A DNA stretch of 64,000 bases from Vibrio sp. CK2-1 (GCF_021726515.1 NZ_JAKKCJ010000001.1:124001-188000); one strand, 5' to 3'; positions 52,292-61,994 are shown, counted from the stretch's first letter. Numbers and translations: made by a program. Notes: generated from the sequence alone by a model not told the origin.

Positions 52292-54397
52292 ATGAAAGAT
52301 CCTCTACTATCATCATTGATTTATATCAGCCACTATTATGGGCAACCTCATTCAGCGCCGTCTATTGTCAGTGACCTACCGTTAACCGATGGCAAGTTGA
52401 CCCCATCGCTGTTTATCCGTGCCGCTGAAAAAGCAGGTTTAGTTGCTAAAGCCGCGCAGCTTCCTTTATTAGAAATCTCACCTATGTTGCTGCCTGTTAT
52501 TGCACTATTAAAAGATGGCAGTAATTGCGTGATTCTGAGCATTGACCGTGAAGCCAACGAAGCCGAAATTGTTCTTCCTCAATCAGAAGGCATTGCTCAT
52601 TCCATCAGCCTTGAAGAATTACAGCAGCAGTACACTGGGCAACTTTTTCTGGTCAAAAAGCGCTTTCGTTATGATGAACGTTCTCCTGAAGTACTTAAAA
52701 CCCGTGAAGGCCATTGGTTTTGGAGTACATTGTGGGAGTCAAAAAATATCTATCGTGATGTGCTACTTGCTTCTATTTTGATCAATATTTTTGCTATCGC
52801 TACTCCACTGTTTACTCGTTTGGTGTATGACAAAATAGTGCCAAATCTCGCTTTTGAGTCCTTGTGGGTGTTATCTAGCGGTGTCTTTCTGATCTTTATA
52901 TTTGATCTAGCTTTAAAACTAGTTCGTTCTTATTTCATTGATATTGCAGGGAAAAAATCCGATCTACTGATCTCATCAAAACTGTTCAATCGCGTTGTGG
53001 GTGTGCGCATGGAAGCGAAACCGGCCTCTGTCGGTGCGTTTGCTCGTCATTTGCAAGAGTTTGAATCGATTCGTGAATTTTTAACCTCTGCAACCGTGGG
53101 CGCGCTCATCGATCTGCCGTTTGCTCTGCTGTTTTTATTTGTGATTTATCTGATTGCAGGGCCACTTGCTCTGGTTCCTTTAGTGGCAGTAATCATTTTG
53201 GCGGTGTACAGTTTCTTAATCCAAGCACCACTGAGACGCTCCATTGAAGAAGGCTCCAAGCTATCTTCACAAAAACACGCCAATTTAATTGAAAGCCTCC
53301 ACAAATTGGAAACGCTTAAAACGTTCAACGCACAAAGCCAATTTCAATACCGCTGGGAAGAATCGGTCGCCCACATGTCTAACTGGGGCATCAAGACGCG
53401 CCGTATTACTGATTCAGTACAAAGCACCGCAGGGTTTTTGCAGCAATTTGTGTCTGTTTCGATGATTATTGCGGGGGTTTATTTAATTGCCGATGGTCAA
53501 CTCACCATGGGGGGCTTAATCGCCGCGACCATGTTAAGTAGTCGTGCTGTTGGCCCGCTAGTGCAACTTTCCATGCTATCGACTCGTTATAACCAAGCAA
53601 AATCAGCAATGACGATTATCGAGCAAGTGATGGATATGCCAATGGAGCAAGAAGAAGGTAAACGTTATATTCATCGCCCTCAACTGCAAGGCAAAATACA
53701 ATTTGATAACGTCAGTTTTCACTACCCAAACAGCAAAACCTACGCGCTAAAAGATATTAATTTCACCATTGAACCGGGTGAGAAAGTCGCGATCATTGGT
53801 CGTATCGGCTCGGGAAAATCCAGTTTACAACGCTTGATTATGGGGCTGTATAAAGCCACCGATGGTTCAGTAAAGCTGGATAACCTAGATATCAACCAAC
53901 TGCACTACACGGATGTCAGAACCAACATTGGCTGCGTACCCCAAGACTGCGCGTTATTCTTTGGCTCTATTCGTGAAAATATCACCCTAGGCCGCAGCCA
54001 CATTACCGATGAGCAAGTGTTAACGGCAGCAGAACGTGCCGGAGTGACTGACTTCACTCAGCATGATGAGTCAGGATTAGATAAGCAGGTAGGAGAAGGT
54101 GGCGCGGCGCTGTCTGGCGGTCAAAAACAAGCGATTACGATTGCCAGAGCGTGGTTAACTAAACCGCCAGTATTACTCCTAGATGAACCAACTAGCCAAA
54201 TGGATAATCGTTCGGAAAGCTTAATTAAGCAACAAATCAAAAAACTTTCGCCTTCAGAGACCTTAATCTTAATTACTCATAAAGCCGAGATGCTTGATTT
54301 AGTTGACAGGCTGATCGTACTTGATAGAGGTCAATTGGTCGCAGATGGCCCAAAAGAGGAAGTATTAAAACGGATCACAGTCGCAAAAACAGCCTAG
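52292..54397 (+). CDS. lapB: Type I secretion ABC exporter (LapB-like) with degenerate C39 domain
   Basis: 701 residues. Residues about 1-125 are a C39 peptidase-like domain that lacks the catalytic cysteine (LIYISHYYGQPHSAPS), so it binds cargo rather than cuts it. Six membrane helices follow, then an ATPase domain with Walker A IIGRIGSGKSS, signature ALSGGQKQAITIARAWL, Walker B VLLLDEPTSQMDN and switch His ITHKAEM. It exports the adhesin encoded at 38629 without cleaving it. An outer-membrane TolC-like component must come from elsewhere. Confidence 0.94.
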   Translation: MKDPLLSSLIYISHYYGQPHSAPSIVSDLPLTDGKLTPSLFIRAAEKAGLVAKAAQLPLLEISPMLLPVIALLKDGSNCVILSIDREANEAEIVLPQSEGIAHSISLEELQQQYTGQLFLVKKRFRYDERSPEVLKTREGHWFWSTLWESKNIYRDVLLASILINIFAIATPLFTRLVYDKIVPNLAFESLWVLSSGVFLIFIFDLALKLVRSYFIDIAGKKSDLLISSKLFNRVVGVRMEAKPASVGAFARHLQEFESIREFLTSATVGALIDLPFALLFLFVIYLIAGPLALVPLVAVIILAVYSFLIQAPLRRSIEEGSKLSSQKHANLIESLHKLETLKTFNAQSQFQYRWEESVAHMSNWGIKTRRITDSVQSTAGFLQQFVSVSMIIAGVYLIADGQLTMGGLIAATMLSSRAVGPLVQLSMLSTRYNQAKSAMTIIEQVMDMPMEQEEGKRYIHRPQLQGKIQFDNVSFHYPNSKTYALKDINFTIEPGEKVAIIGRIGSGKSSLQRLIMGLYKATDGSVKLDNLDINQLHYTDVRTNIGCVPQDCALFFGSIRENITLGRSHITDEQVLTAAERAGVTDFTQHDESGLDKQVGEGGAALSGGQKQAITIARAWLTKPPVLLLDEPTSQMDNRSESLIKQQIKKLSPSETLILITHKAEMLDLVDRLIVLDRGQLVADGPKEEVLKRITVAKTA

Positions 54398-54426
54398 TTT
54401 TAAAAAGTTTGAAACCTAGCGATACC

Positions 54427-55386
54427 CTAAGTAATTGGAGTTTCAGCTTGGCATTCTGGCAATTGATACTCAAATGGCTGCCCACATAAACTCCCTTGTG
54501 GGCCGAGCTTATCTAACGCCCTGCCAATTTCGGTCATCGCCAGCCATCGATTTTCACACCACAGTGGTGATAACAAGGTTGGCCTTCTTGCCGCCGCTGA
54601 CACGCGGTGATAAATGATATGCGCAGGAGTGCGACGAATAATCTCCGCCGCCACCGCAACATAGTCATCCATTTCTGGAGCCTCTAAGCGCCCAGCTTGC
54701 CACGCTTTTGCCATGGTGCTGCCTTCCACAATATGTAGCGGATGCAGCTTTAAGCCATCAGTACCTACTGCCAATACCTTCTCAAACGTATCAAAATAAT
54801 CGACTCTTGTTTCTTTCGGCAGACCAATGATTAGATGCGTACACACTTTAATGCCTAATGCTCTAGCACGCTTGGTAATCTCTGCATAACAAGCAAAATC
54901 ATGACCTCGGTTAATACGCTTTAATGTTTGATCATTGGCAGTTTGCAACCCAAGTTCCAACCAAATTTCATAACCTTGCTGAACATAACCACTTAATAGC
55001 TCTAGCACCGCATCCGGCACACAATCAGGGCGAGTACCGACGCACAACCCGACCATATCAGCAGACTCTAACGCTTCTTCATACATAGCTTTTAAGGTTT
55101 GCACTTCAGCGTAGGTATTCGTGTAGGCTTGGAAATACGCGAGATATTTTTTGGCACGCTTAACCTCACCAGCACGGTCAGTAAGCTAAGCATTGATAGG
55201 TTGAATTTGAACATTTTCATCAACAAAAGAAGAGACATTGCAGAAGGTACACCCACCACGACCAATGGTGCCATCGCGGTTTGGGCAGCTAAACCCACCA
55301 TGTAAAGTGAGCTTATGCACTTTTTCGCCATAACGGCGCTGTAAATCTTGGCCTATGGTGTTAACTAACTCATGCAGCTGCATCAT
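54427..55386 (-). pseudogene. yhcC: YhcC-type radical SAM protein (TIGR01212) interrupted by an in-frame amber codon
   Basis: From ATG 55386 (or 55383) the frame gives MMQLHELVNTIGQDLQRRYGEK with the radical-SAM cysteines in FSCPNRDGTIGRGGCTFCN, then meets TAG at 55188-55186 after residue 66. In the same frame the rest continues to 54427: LTDRAGEVKRAKKYLAYF, NIVGLCVGTRPDCVPD-type motifs (MVGLCVGTRPDCVPD), and RRPTLLSPLWCENRW. No indel is needed; TAG most simply came from CAG, a single C to T change at a position that is Gln in E. coli YhcC. The SAM cysteines are in the short N-terminal fragment, so the enzyme is dead unless the codon is suppressed or the base is a sequence error. Confidence 0.9.
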
Positions 55387-55471
55387 ACCCTCTGCTAATG
55401 ATCATAAATCTAAAAACGCGAGAGTATAATGAAGCCTCACCAGTGAAGCTTTACGTTACATCAAGAAAAGC

Positions 55472-55870
55472 TTATTGAACCACTTCAATTGAATCAGTAT
55501 CAATCGAGATATTATTCCAATCTTTTTCTACTTCACCGCGAATAATGATGGTGTTATCTGGTGTCACTGTACGGCCAAACCAAAGATCATCATCAATTTC
55601 CACTGAAATTTCACCAGTGGCATCTTGGAACATGTAATCTTCATCACCTAAAGACATGGTTAAATTACCAGTTAGCTCAACTTTAGTATCGTCGCTAGCA
55701 TTTAAGGCGCTGATCACATCTCGAATAATGCGTTTTGATTTAGTTGGGCCTTGAAAGCCACCTTTGCTTTGCTGGGCCACTGGCGTTCCATCCGCCGTTA
55801 CAAGATGATTGTCCGCCAACGCTGCTGTTGCGGCAAAACTCAATGCACATACTAATAATAATTTTTTCAT
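55472..55870 (-). CDS. YgiW/BOF-family periplasmic OB-fold protein
   Basis: 132 residues with a signal peptide (MKKLLLVCALSFAATAALA). The mature protein (GGFQGPTKSKRIIRDVISAL ... VELTGNLTMSLGDEDYMFQDATGEISVEIDDDLW) matches the bacterial OB-fold (BOF, YgiW/YdeI/VisP) family. Members support stress and antimicrobial tolerance in the periplasm; the exact ligand is not settled. No two-component genes are next to it. 85 bp before the broken yhcC gene. Confidence 0.9.
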   Translation of the reverse strand: MKKLLLVCALSFAATAALADNHLVTADGTPVAQQSKGGFQGPTKSKRIIRDVISALNASDDTKVELTGNLTMSLGDEDYMFQDATGEISVEIDDDLWFGRTVTPDNTIIIRGEVEKDWNNISIDTDSIEVVQ

Positions 55871-56159
55871 TCAAAATACCCTTACTAAAACTGGTTAAAG
55901 TGCTTTTCGCCCTTTCAATGACACTATCTTGCATCAGCAAGCGTGAAGGGAATGTGAAGAATCTGACATTTGCTAAGAAAATCCTCAGCATTGTGAAGCA
56001 TTTAGAAGAAGCATCAGTGGTCAAGAAAAAATCACAGGAGCATGATTTGTTAGAAACATAAGAAGATATTTATTACGGCAAGCACTGAGTGATAAAGTAT
56101 CGCAATGCAAGTAAGAATAGAACTCATAGTTTGGCGGCGAAAGGCAGGAAAATAAATTA
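55871..56159. other. Intergenic region upstream of the BOF gene
   Basis: About 290 bp with no credible gene. A plus-strand frame crosses it but begins inside the BOF gene and has no ribosome site. It probably holds the minus-strand promoter of the BOF gene. Confidence 0.4.
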
Positions 56160-56194
56160 ATAAATATAAAGGTGGTACTGCGAAAATCGCCACC
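56160..56194 (-). terminator. Possible terminator of the outer-membrane protein gene
   Basis: Minus strand GGTGG...CCACC hairpin with an inner CGA/TCG, followed by TTTATATTTATT, 14 bp after the stop at 56208. The T tract is impure. Confidence 0.55.
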
Positions 56195-56207
56195 TAAATA
56201 TGTCCAT

Positions 56208-56789
56208 CTATTTAAAGTGATATACTAAGTTTAAATTAAACATATCACCTTGTAGATTTTCATCATATCGGACTCCACCCACTGTAGTCGTTGAGTCATC
56301 ATCATAGGCCCTAATCCACTCAATATCTAAGCTAATAGGCTTATTATTACTAACTGACAATCCAACACCATATAAAATGTCTGAATCTGATTCTGACTCT
56401 GTGGCAATTTTTAACTTGCTGTAACCATAACCGATCATTCCATATATTTTAAAATATTGCTCATCAATAGGAATGATCCCTTTTCCTATAATATTAAAAT
56501 GATTTTCAATCTTCGTTGTATAGCCGAACACTTCATCATCACTCACCCCGCCATAGCCACGTCCTTCTAATGCAAAAAATTTATGGAATTGATAACCAAC
56601 CGAAAGTCCAACTAACGAATTATCGAAATCATCAGAATATGGTTGATTGTTAGCTTTACCTTCAATGTCTACATTCATATACGAATATAACAGCCCCATA
56701 TACATGTGAGGTTCAAGGTTATTTGCCAAAGTGACAGGAGAAACCAAGATCCCTAGCAAGCCAGAATAAATGAATGTTTTTCTCATCAT
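56208..56789 (-). CDS. Small outer-membrane beta-barrel protein
   Basis: 193 residues with signal peptide (FIYSGLLGILVSPVTLANN) and alternating hydrophobic strands (MYMGLLYSYMNVDIEGK, LVGLSVGYQFHKFFALEGRGYGG, YGMIGYGYSKLKIATES, MFNLNLVYHFK ending in Phe-Lys). The length and pattern fit an eight-strand OmpA-like/OmpX-like porin-fold protein. No ligand can be predicted. Monocistronic on the minus strand. Confidence 0.85.
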   Translation of the reverse strand: MMRKTFIYSGLLGILVSPVTLANNLEPHMYMGLLYSYMNVDIEGKANNQPYSDDFDNSLVGLSVGYQFHKFFALEGRGYGGVSDDEVFGYTTKIENHFNIIGKGIIPIDEQYFKIYGMIGYGYSKLKIATESESDSDILYGVGLSVSNNKPISLDIEWIRAYDDDSTTTVGGVRYDENLQGDMFNLNLVYHFK

Positions 56790-57017
56790 AAGTTCCCTTT
56801 AAAATCAAGATTAGAACTTACAGTTTAGAAAATCTTCAAATAAATAGAGTTGTATTTTTGACGTAGACCTGACAAATGTGAAGTTTGTCACTAACTTTTT
56901 ACTAGCCCTTAATCATTCCTGTAATGATTTACTTGTAATATATTCAAACACCACTTTGATGTTTCAATATAAAAAGCGATGCTATGATTTAAGCGGCATA
57001 CTGACGAAGGATGAAAT

Positions 57018-58010
57018 ATGGACCCAATATCTCAAGGCGTACTAGGTGCAACGGCTGCCTTATTAGTATCGAACAAACAAAACCGAAGACATGCTGCGAA
57101 AGTGGGTTGTATTGCGGGTTTAGCGCCAGATCTAGATGTGCTAATAAAATCGAGTACTGACCCATTATTGGCACTAGAATTTCACCGTCAATTTACCCAT
57201 TCATTGTTCTTCATTCCGCTTGGCGGTTTAATTATTGCCTTGTTGTTATGGGCTATCGTTTACCGAAAAATCCCATTTAAACAAACCCTTCTGTTTGCCA
57301 CTATTGGTTATGCGACCCATGGGTTACTTGATGCCTTAACCACTTACGGCACCCAACTACTCTGGCCATTTTCCAATCAACGAATTGCATGGGACGTTAT
57401 TGGTATTATCGACCCGTTAGTCACCATTCCTTTGCTTATCGCAGTCATCGTCACTTGTATTACCCAGTCGAAAAAGTGGATGGTCGTAGGGGCGAGTTTC
57501 TTTGCACTCTATATCAGTTTCGGCGCGCTACAACACCATAGAGCCTTCGAAGCAACCAAGCAGATAGCCAATCAGAATCTGCATTCCGCCATTCGTATAA
57601 AAGCCATGCCTACCATAGGAAACTTATTTGTTTGGCGCACTCTATACCAAGCCGACGACCGCTATTACGTGAATGCTATTCGAGTTTCATTACTGGGTAA
57701 AACGACCGTCTACCCTGGTCAATCCATTGCAAAACTCGATATTGGCAAAAGCTATTCAGATATCGAGAGCAATTCCATTCAATTTCAAGATATTGCTAGA
57801 TTTAGTTGGTTTAGTGATGGTTGGCTCGTGGTTGTTCAAAATAATCCATTGCTGATTGGGGATATTCGATATGCTACGCAAGTGAATGGTATCGAACCGC
57901 TGTGGGGAATTAAGCTCAGACCACAGCAGCAAAACCAACATATTCAGTATCAAAGTAACACTGGCAATGGAAAGAGAGAGTTAATACCTATCGATATGAT
58001 GTTTGATTAA
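57018..58010 (+). CDS. YdjM-family membrane-bound metal-dependent hydrolase (DUF457)
   Basis: 330 residues starting MDPISQGVLGATAALLV. Conserved metal-binding motifs are visible: GLAPDLDVLIKS and EFHRQFTHSLFFIPLGGL, then YATHGLLDALTTYGTQLLWPFSNQRIAWDVIGIIDPL. Four or so helices lie in the first 170 residues; the C-terminal half is soluble. The family (LexA-regulated YdjM in E. coli) is annotated as a hydrolase, but its substrate is unknown. It ends 11 bp from a convergent gene. Confidence 0.88.
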   Translation: MDPISQGVLGATAALLVSNKQNRRHAAKVGCIAGLAPDLDVLIKSSTDPLLALEFHRQFTHSLFFIPLGGLIIALLLWAIVYRKIPFKQTLLFATIGYATHGLLDALTTYGTQLLWPFSNQRIAWDVIGIIDPLVTIPLLIAVIVTCITQSKKWMVVGASFFALYISFGALQHHRAFEATKQIANQNLHSAIRIKAMPTIGNLFVWRTLYQADDRYYVNAIRVSLLGKTTVYPGQSIAKLDIGKSYSDIESNSIQFQDIARFSWFSDGWLVVVQNNPLLIGDIRYATQVNGIEPLWGIKLRPQQQNQHIQYQSNTGNGKRELIPIDMMFD

Positions 58011-58020
58011 ATGAAATACA

Positions 58021-58854
58021 TTACCGCCATTTCAATACTCTCTTTTCAACCTGGCCAATAACAAAACTTATCAAAACACCCAGTAGCGATAATATCGCAA
58101 CGCCAGTAAATAAGCGCTCTAGGTCATATAAAGATCCAGCTTCTAGAATATAAGCGCCAATGCCATATTCAGCTCCTAGCATTTCAGCGGCTACTAGCAA
58201 AATGATAGCTATCGCCAAACTGACACGTAAACCCGATAAAATTCCTGGCATTGCACCTGGTAGCACGATTTTACGGACAATAGAAAACCAGGACATAGAA
58301 AAGCTTTGTCCCATACGAATCAAAGAACGATCCACATTATCGACTGCACCATAAGTTGCCACGACCGTAGGAGTAAAGGTACCAAAAGCGATTAGGGCAT
58401 ACTTAGAAGCTTCATCAATACCAAACCAAATCACAAATAAAGGCAATAACGCAATTTTAGGAATCGGAAATATTGCTGAAACTAAAGGAACCAGGCCTGC
58501 TCTTGCCAGAGAAAAAAGCCCAATCATAATGCCCACACTGACACCTAAGACGACACCAATAGATGCCCCAACAACAAGTCGTGTTAGCGATGGGATCAGC
58601 TGTTGCCACAACATGCCACTTTGGTACAAATCAACAAAGGTGTACCAAACATTTGAAGGCATAGGGACCGTTAAAGGCGATAAAAATCCAGTTCGAGATC
58701 CAACCTCAAGTAAAGCAATAACAACAACGAAAACCAATACGCCAACCCAAGGTTTCGCTTGTGGGGCAAAACCTGCTCCACGAAAAGGTACTGGAGAGCA
58801 TTGTTCGCGATATATTGAATCTTGAGAAGCCTCTCGTCTTACAGCCTTATCCAT
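58021..58854 (-). CDS. ABC transporter permease, sulfonate/taurine/nitrate type
   Basis: 277 residues; six helices and the permease loop GQSFSMSWFSIVRKIVLPGAMPGILSGL. A charged N-terminal segment (MDKAVRREASQDSIYREQC) overlaps the ATPase gene by 8 bp. Family includes SsuC/TauC; the substrate is not fixed by sequence. Works with the ATPase and binding protein encoded upstream. Confidence 0.88.
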   Translation of the reverse strand: MDKAVRREASQDSIYREQCSPVPFRGAGFAPQAKPWVGVLVFVVVIALLEVGSRTGFLSPLTVPMPSNVWYTFVDLYQSGMLWQQLIPSLTRLVVGASIGVVLGVSVGIMIGLFSLARAGLVPLVSAIFPIPKIALLPLFVIWFGIDEASKYALIAFGTFTPTVVATYGAVDNVDRSLIRMGQSFSMSWFSIVRKIVLPGAMPGILSGLRVSLAIAIILLVAAEMLGAEYGIGAYILEAGSLYDLERLFTGVAILSLLGVLISFVIGQVEKRVLKWR

Positions 58855-59614
58855 CTATTAACTCTCCTTCTGCTGCCATCGCTTCATCCCTCATCAAATT
58901 CCATAGATAAGACTGTTTTTTGACTAACTCAGCATCACTACTCTTTCGCTCATTTAATGGTGTCTCTATTTCAACAACCTCATGAATGCATCCCGGACGA
59001 CGCGACAGCACCACAATTTTATGCCCTAAGCGTACTGCCTCATTTAAGTTATGCGTAACATAAACGGCAGTAAATGGTTCTTTAGTCCATAAACTCACCA
59101 AATCATCCATCAATAACTCACGGGTTTGGCTATCTAAGGCAGATAAAGGTTCATCCATTAACATCACGGCAGGCTTAACCGCTAAAGCGCGAGCAATAGC
59201 AACACGTTGCTTCATCCCACCTGATAGTTGTTTAGGTAAGGCTTTGCGAAAATCAGTGAGATTAGTGCGGGCTAATACATCAACAATAATCGATTCAATC
59301 TGTGATTTTGAGAGTTTGTGATCTTCAAGTACTACACTAATATTACCTTCCACCGTACGCCAAGGCAGTAGGGCAAAATCTTGAAAAACATAAGTCAGAG
59401 GATTTAGGCAATCTTTGGGCGGAGTGCCCACTTGTAATACCTGTCCTGATGAAGCTTGCTCTAGCCCACCGATCATTCGTAATAACGTTGATTTACCACA
59501 ACCAGATGGACCAACAATACACACAATTTTACCCGCTGGAATATCAAGGCTGATATCACTTAATACCGGCATATCACCATACGAGTGACCTAGATTCTCA
59601 ATGGTTAAATTCAT
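58847..59614 (-). CDS. ABC transporter ATP-binding protein, SsuB/TauB type
   Basis: 255 residues. Walker A GPSGCGKST, signature LSGGMKQRVAIARALA, Walker B VMLMDEPLSALDSQTRELL, switch His VTHNLNEAVRLGH are all intact. It overlaps the permease start and follows the binding-protein gene by 10 bp. Confidence 0.92.
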   Translation of the reverse strand: MNLTIENLGHSYGDMPVLSDISLDIPAGKIVCIVGPSGCGKSTLLRMIGGLEQASSGQVLQVGTPPKDCLNPLTYVFQDFALLPWRTVEGNISVVLEDHKLSKSQIESIIVDVLARTNLTDFRKALPKQLSGGMKQRVAIARALAVKPAVMLMDEPLSALDSQTRELLMDDLVSLWTKEPFTAVYVTHNLNEAVRLGHKIVVLSRRPGCIHEVVEIETPLNERKSSDAELVKKQSYLWNLMRDEAMAAEGELIDG

Positions 59615-59623
59615 AATCTAGCC

Positions 59624-60679
59624 TTATTCTTGGGTTGTTGATGAAGCATCTACCGTTTTGACATAACTGCTATCAACAATATCGCTCAGCTTGATATTAG
59701 CTTTCACCATTTTCTCTTTTTGGAACCAATCTAATTGATTCTGTAAAGAAGCCATATTTAAGTAATTATCAGCATTTAAGCGCATTGAACCATTGATAAT
59801 ACTTGGAGCGGCTTTCTCCAGAGGACGATCGGTATAAATATATTTATGAATCAATTTCACCATATCATCTTGCTCTTGCTGGCTCGCCGTTTTATCAATC
59901 ATCGTCGCATTGTAATCCGCAGCACCTTTAGCCAAAGCCGTTAAGAAAGCTTGAGTTTGTTTGCGTTCATCCGAAGCATTTTTACTAGAAGTGAATATTG
60001 TTGTGACTTGGTAATTAGGTAGATAATCGGAAACATTACCTATGATATGAATAGCACCACTATCTGCTAATGGTTTGGCGATGTGAGGAACAATCGACCA
60101 AGCATCGACCTGTCCAATTTTAAGAGCACCAATAATAGAACCCACTTTTTGCAGCGGTTTAAATTTAAGTTCAATGCCCTCTTCTTGCTCAATTTGAGAG
60201 CCTACATAATGAAAGGATGAACCAGACTGAGATATCGCCCAAGTTTTACCATCAAGTTTAGACGGGTCGGTCAAGCCTGCTTCAAATGCTTTATTTGAAA
60301 CCACAATTTTTTGACCATCAATATTTGGATCTTCTGATAACGATCCACCAATGACTTTTACTGCCCCTTTATCCGCAAGAGAGATTAAACCGCCGGACAT
60401 CGCAGTGACCGCATAATCAACATCACGTGAGGCGACAGCCACCGCCATTGGTTGAGCCGATTGAAAAAACTTCAGCTTTACGTCTAATCCTTGCTCTTTA
60501 AAATACCCTTTTTCAACCGCCACAAACGTTGCAGCATGGCTAGTAAAGCGCAACGCACCAACCGTGATCTCTTGGTTAGCTGCGCGAACATTCGTAGTCC
60601 ACAAAGATGTAAATATCGCAAGCGAGCCCAGAAGAGCAAATAATGAGTTTTTTTTATTAATAGGCTTATTGAAAGACAT
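59624..60679 (-). CDS. ABC transporter substrate-binding protein, SsuA/NMT1-like
   Basis: 351 residues from ATG 60679 behind AAGGAAT; 14 upstream codons are ignored. A signal peptide is present (LFALLGSLAIFTSLWTTNVRA). The mature part (ITVGALRFTSHAATFVAVEKGYFKEQGLDVKLKFF, then VDYAVTAMSGGLISLADKGAVKVIGGSL) fits the aliphatic sulfonate/taurine/nitrate NMT1 family. Substrate unknown: sulfonates are most common in the family, but thiamine precursors are also carried by it. Confidence 0.88.
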   Translation of the reverse strand: MSFNKPINKKNSLFALLGSLAIFTSLWTTNVRAANQEITVGALRFTSHAATFVAVEKGYFKEQGLDVKLKFFQSAQPMAVAVASRDVDYAVTAMSGGLISLADKGAVKVIGGSLSEDPNIDGQKIVVSNKAFEAGLTDPSKLDGKTWAISQSGSSFHYVGSQIEQEEGIELKFKPLQKVGSIIGALKIGQVDAWSIVPHIAKPLADSGAIHIIGNVSDYLPNYQVTTIFTSSKNASDERKQTQAFLTALAKGAADYNATMIDKTASQQEQDDMVKLIHKYIYTDRPLEKAAPSIINGSMRLNADNYLNMASLQNQLDWFQKEKMVKANIKLSDIVDSSYVKTVDASSTTQE

Positions 60680-60920
60680 AGCAATTCCTTTTGATGCTTT
60701 TGTGAAATCATTCCACAGCATTTTCCTTATTGATGACTAGATAAACTATGTTATTTACTCATGTGAATCAATCGATAAGCACACACCGCAGCTAAAAAAG
60801 TAACACTCCTCACCCTTATTCAATTTTTTCGAACAACTTGATGTATTTCTCATACTCAACAGCTTGCCACTCCTTCACTAAGATTAAGTCATTCCTTATT
60901 CATTAAGCCCTGAGGTCGTT

Positions 60921-61796
60921 ATGTCTCAAACTCAATTTCGTGAAGTTCGCTTAGTTATGCAATCTCAACCTACCTCCGATGGAGATGGCGTGAAAATCCA
61001 ACGGGTTGCTGGCTTTAATAACAAGCACTTTTCGCCATTTCTAATGATGGATGAATTAAAAGCTGACGATCAAAAAGACTATGTGGGCGGATTCCCTCCT
61101 CACCCGCATCGTGGTATTGAAACCCTGACTTATATGATGAATGGGCATTTTCAGCACAAAGATCATATGGGTAATGTCGGTGAATTGCGTAGCGGTGGTG
61201 CTCAATGGATGGCGGCAGGACAAGGTGTGATCCACAGTGAAATGCCGATTATGGAAGAAGGTAAATTGCATGGTTTTCAGATTTGGATAAATCAGCCGGC
61301 TCGCGACAAAATGCAGCCAGCCAAGTACTTTGATTTTCAACCTGAAACGATCACAGAAAAGCGATTTTCTGAAGGCAACTTACTGCGCCTATTAGCAGGG
61401 GATTTAACGGTAAACAATAAAGCACTCAAAGGCCCACTGACAGATACCGGTGTACCGGCAAGCGTTGCTGACTGGAAAGCTAAAGAAAACAGTGAAATAT
61501 CATTAACGATTCCGAACCAACACAATGCCATGATCTATGTGTATAAAGGCGCGGTAACCATCTCCGGTAAAGCGCTGCAACAATCGGATTTTGCGATACT
61601 TCCTGCTTCGAGTGAACAAGGTGAAGGGCTAGATGAAATAAGACTGCATGCCAATAGCGATAGCGGTTTGCTGATTTTTATCGGTGAGCCAATCAATGAA
61701 CCTGTGGTGCACTACGGCCCATTTGTTATGAATACAATGGATGAAATAAACCAAGCGATTAATGATTACCAATCCGGCAAGTTTCATCAATATTAA
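60921..61796 (+). CDS. Pirin family protein
   Basis: 291 residues. The N-terminal cupin has the iron-site residues in PHPHRGIETLTYMMNGHFQHKDHMG and the later His/Glu in GQGVIHSEMP. Pirin proteins bind Fe(II); some act as quercetinases, others as regulators of pyruvate metabolism. The C-terminal cupin is present. It is read divergently from the ABC transporter, with a 240-bp promoter region between. Which role applies is unknown. Confidence 0.92.
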   Translation: MSQTQFREVRLVMQSQPTSDGDGVKIQRVAGFNNKHFSPFLMMDELKADDQKDYVGGFPPHPHRGIETLTYMMNGHFQHKDHMGNVGELRSGGAQWMAAGQGVIHSEMPIMEEGKLHGFQIWINQPARDKMQPAKYFDFQPETITEKRFSEGNLLRLLAGDLTVNNKALKGPLTDTGVPASVADWKAKENSEISLTIPNQHNAMIYVYKGAVTISGKALQQSDFAILPASSEQGEGLDEIRLHANSDSGLLIFIGEPINEPVVHYGPFVMNTMDEINQAINDYQSGKFHQY

Positions 61797-61855
61797 GGGT
61801 TCAATTCATAGAAATTTCACGCTCATAGACTGTGATCTAGGTCTATAATTTTTAA
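61797..61855 (+). promoter_or_regulatory. Inverted repeat overlapping a TATAAT box
   Basis: ATAGAC-N10-GTCTAT (61825-61846) is a perfect 6-bp inverted repeat that ends inside TATAAT (61844-61849). It could be an operator at the promoter of the candidate RNA at 61856, or a weak terminator of the pirin gene because AATTTTT follows. Confidence 0.4.
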
Positions 61856-61994
61856 TACTCAAAGTGATTGAAGTAACAGCCAACAAGGCTACAACCTCTA
61901 TTACGCAGAGTATATTGTGCTTCTGATTCGCATCAGCCCGTAAGGGACATAATAAGCCACTCCCTGCTTTTCCCCTGATAGCAGGGATTTTTTT
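61856..61994 (+). ncRNA. Candidate small RNA between pirin and mtlA
   Basis: A TATAAT (61844-61849) precedes, and a strong intrinsic terminator (61961-61994) follows, with no open frame of note between. Internal pairing includes AGCC-AACAA-GGCT. The length, about 139 nt, fits a trans-acting RNA. I do not recognise it as a named RNA. The -35 element is weak, so an alternative is that this is the pirin 3' end. Confidence 0.4.
61961..61994 (+). terminator. Intrinsic terminator downstream of pirin / candidate RNA
   Basis: TCCCTGC / GCAGGGA stem with a 13-nt loop, followed by a run of seven T. Confidence 0.85.

Noticed and set aside
55744..56061. 105-codon plus-strand frame near the BOF gene
   Set aside because: Starts inside the BOF gene on the other strand, has no ribosome site and no recognisable domain.
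61856..61994. Qrr-type quorum-sensing RNA
   Set aside because: The conserved Qrr pairing core is absent; only a short AGCCAAC-like string is shared, and the promoter does not look like sigma-54.
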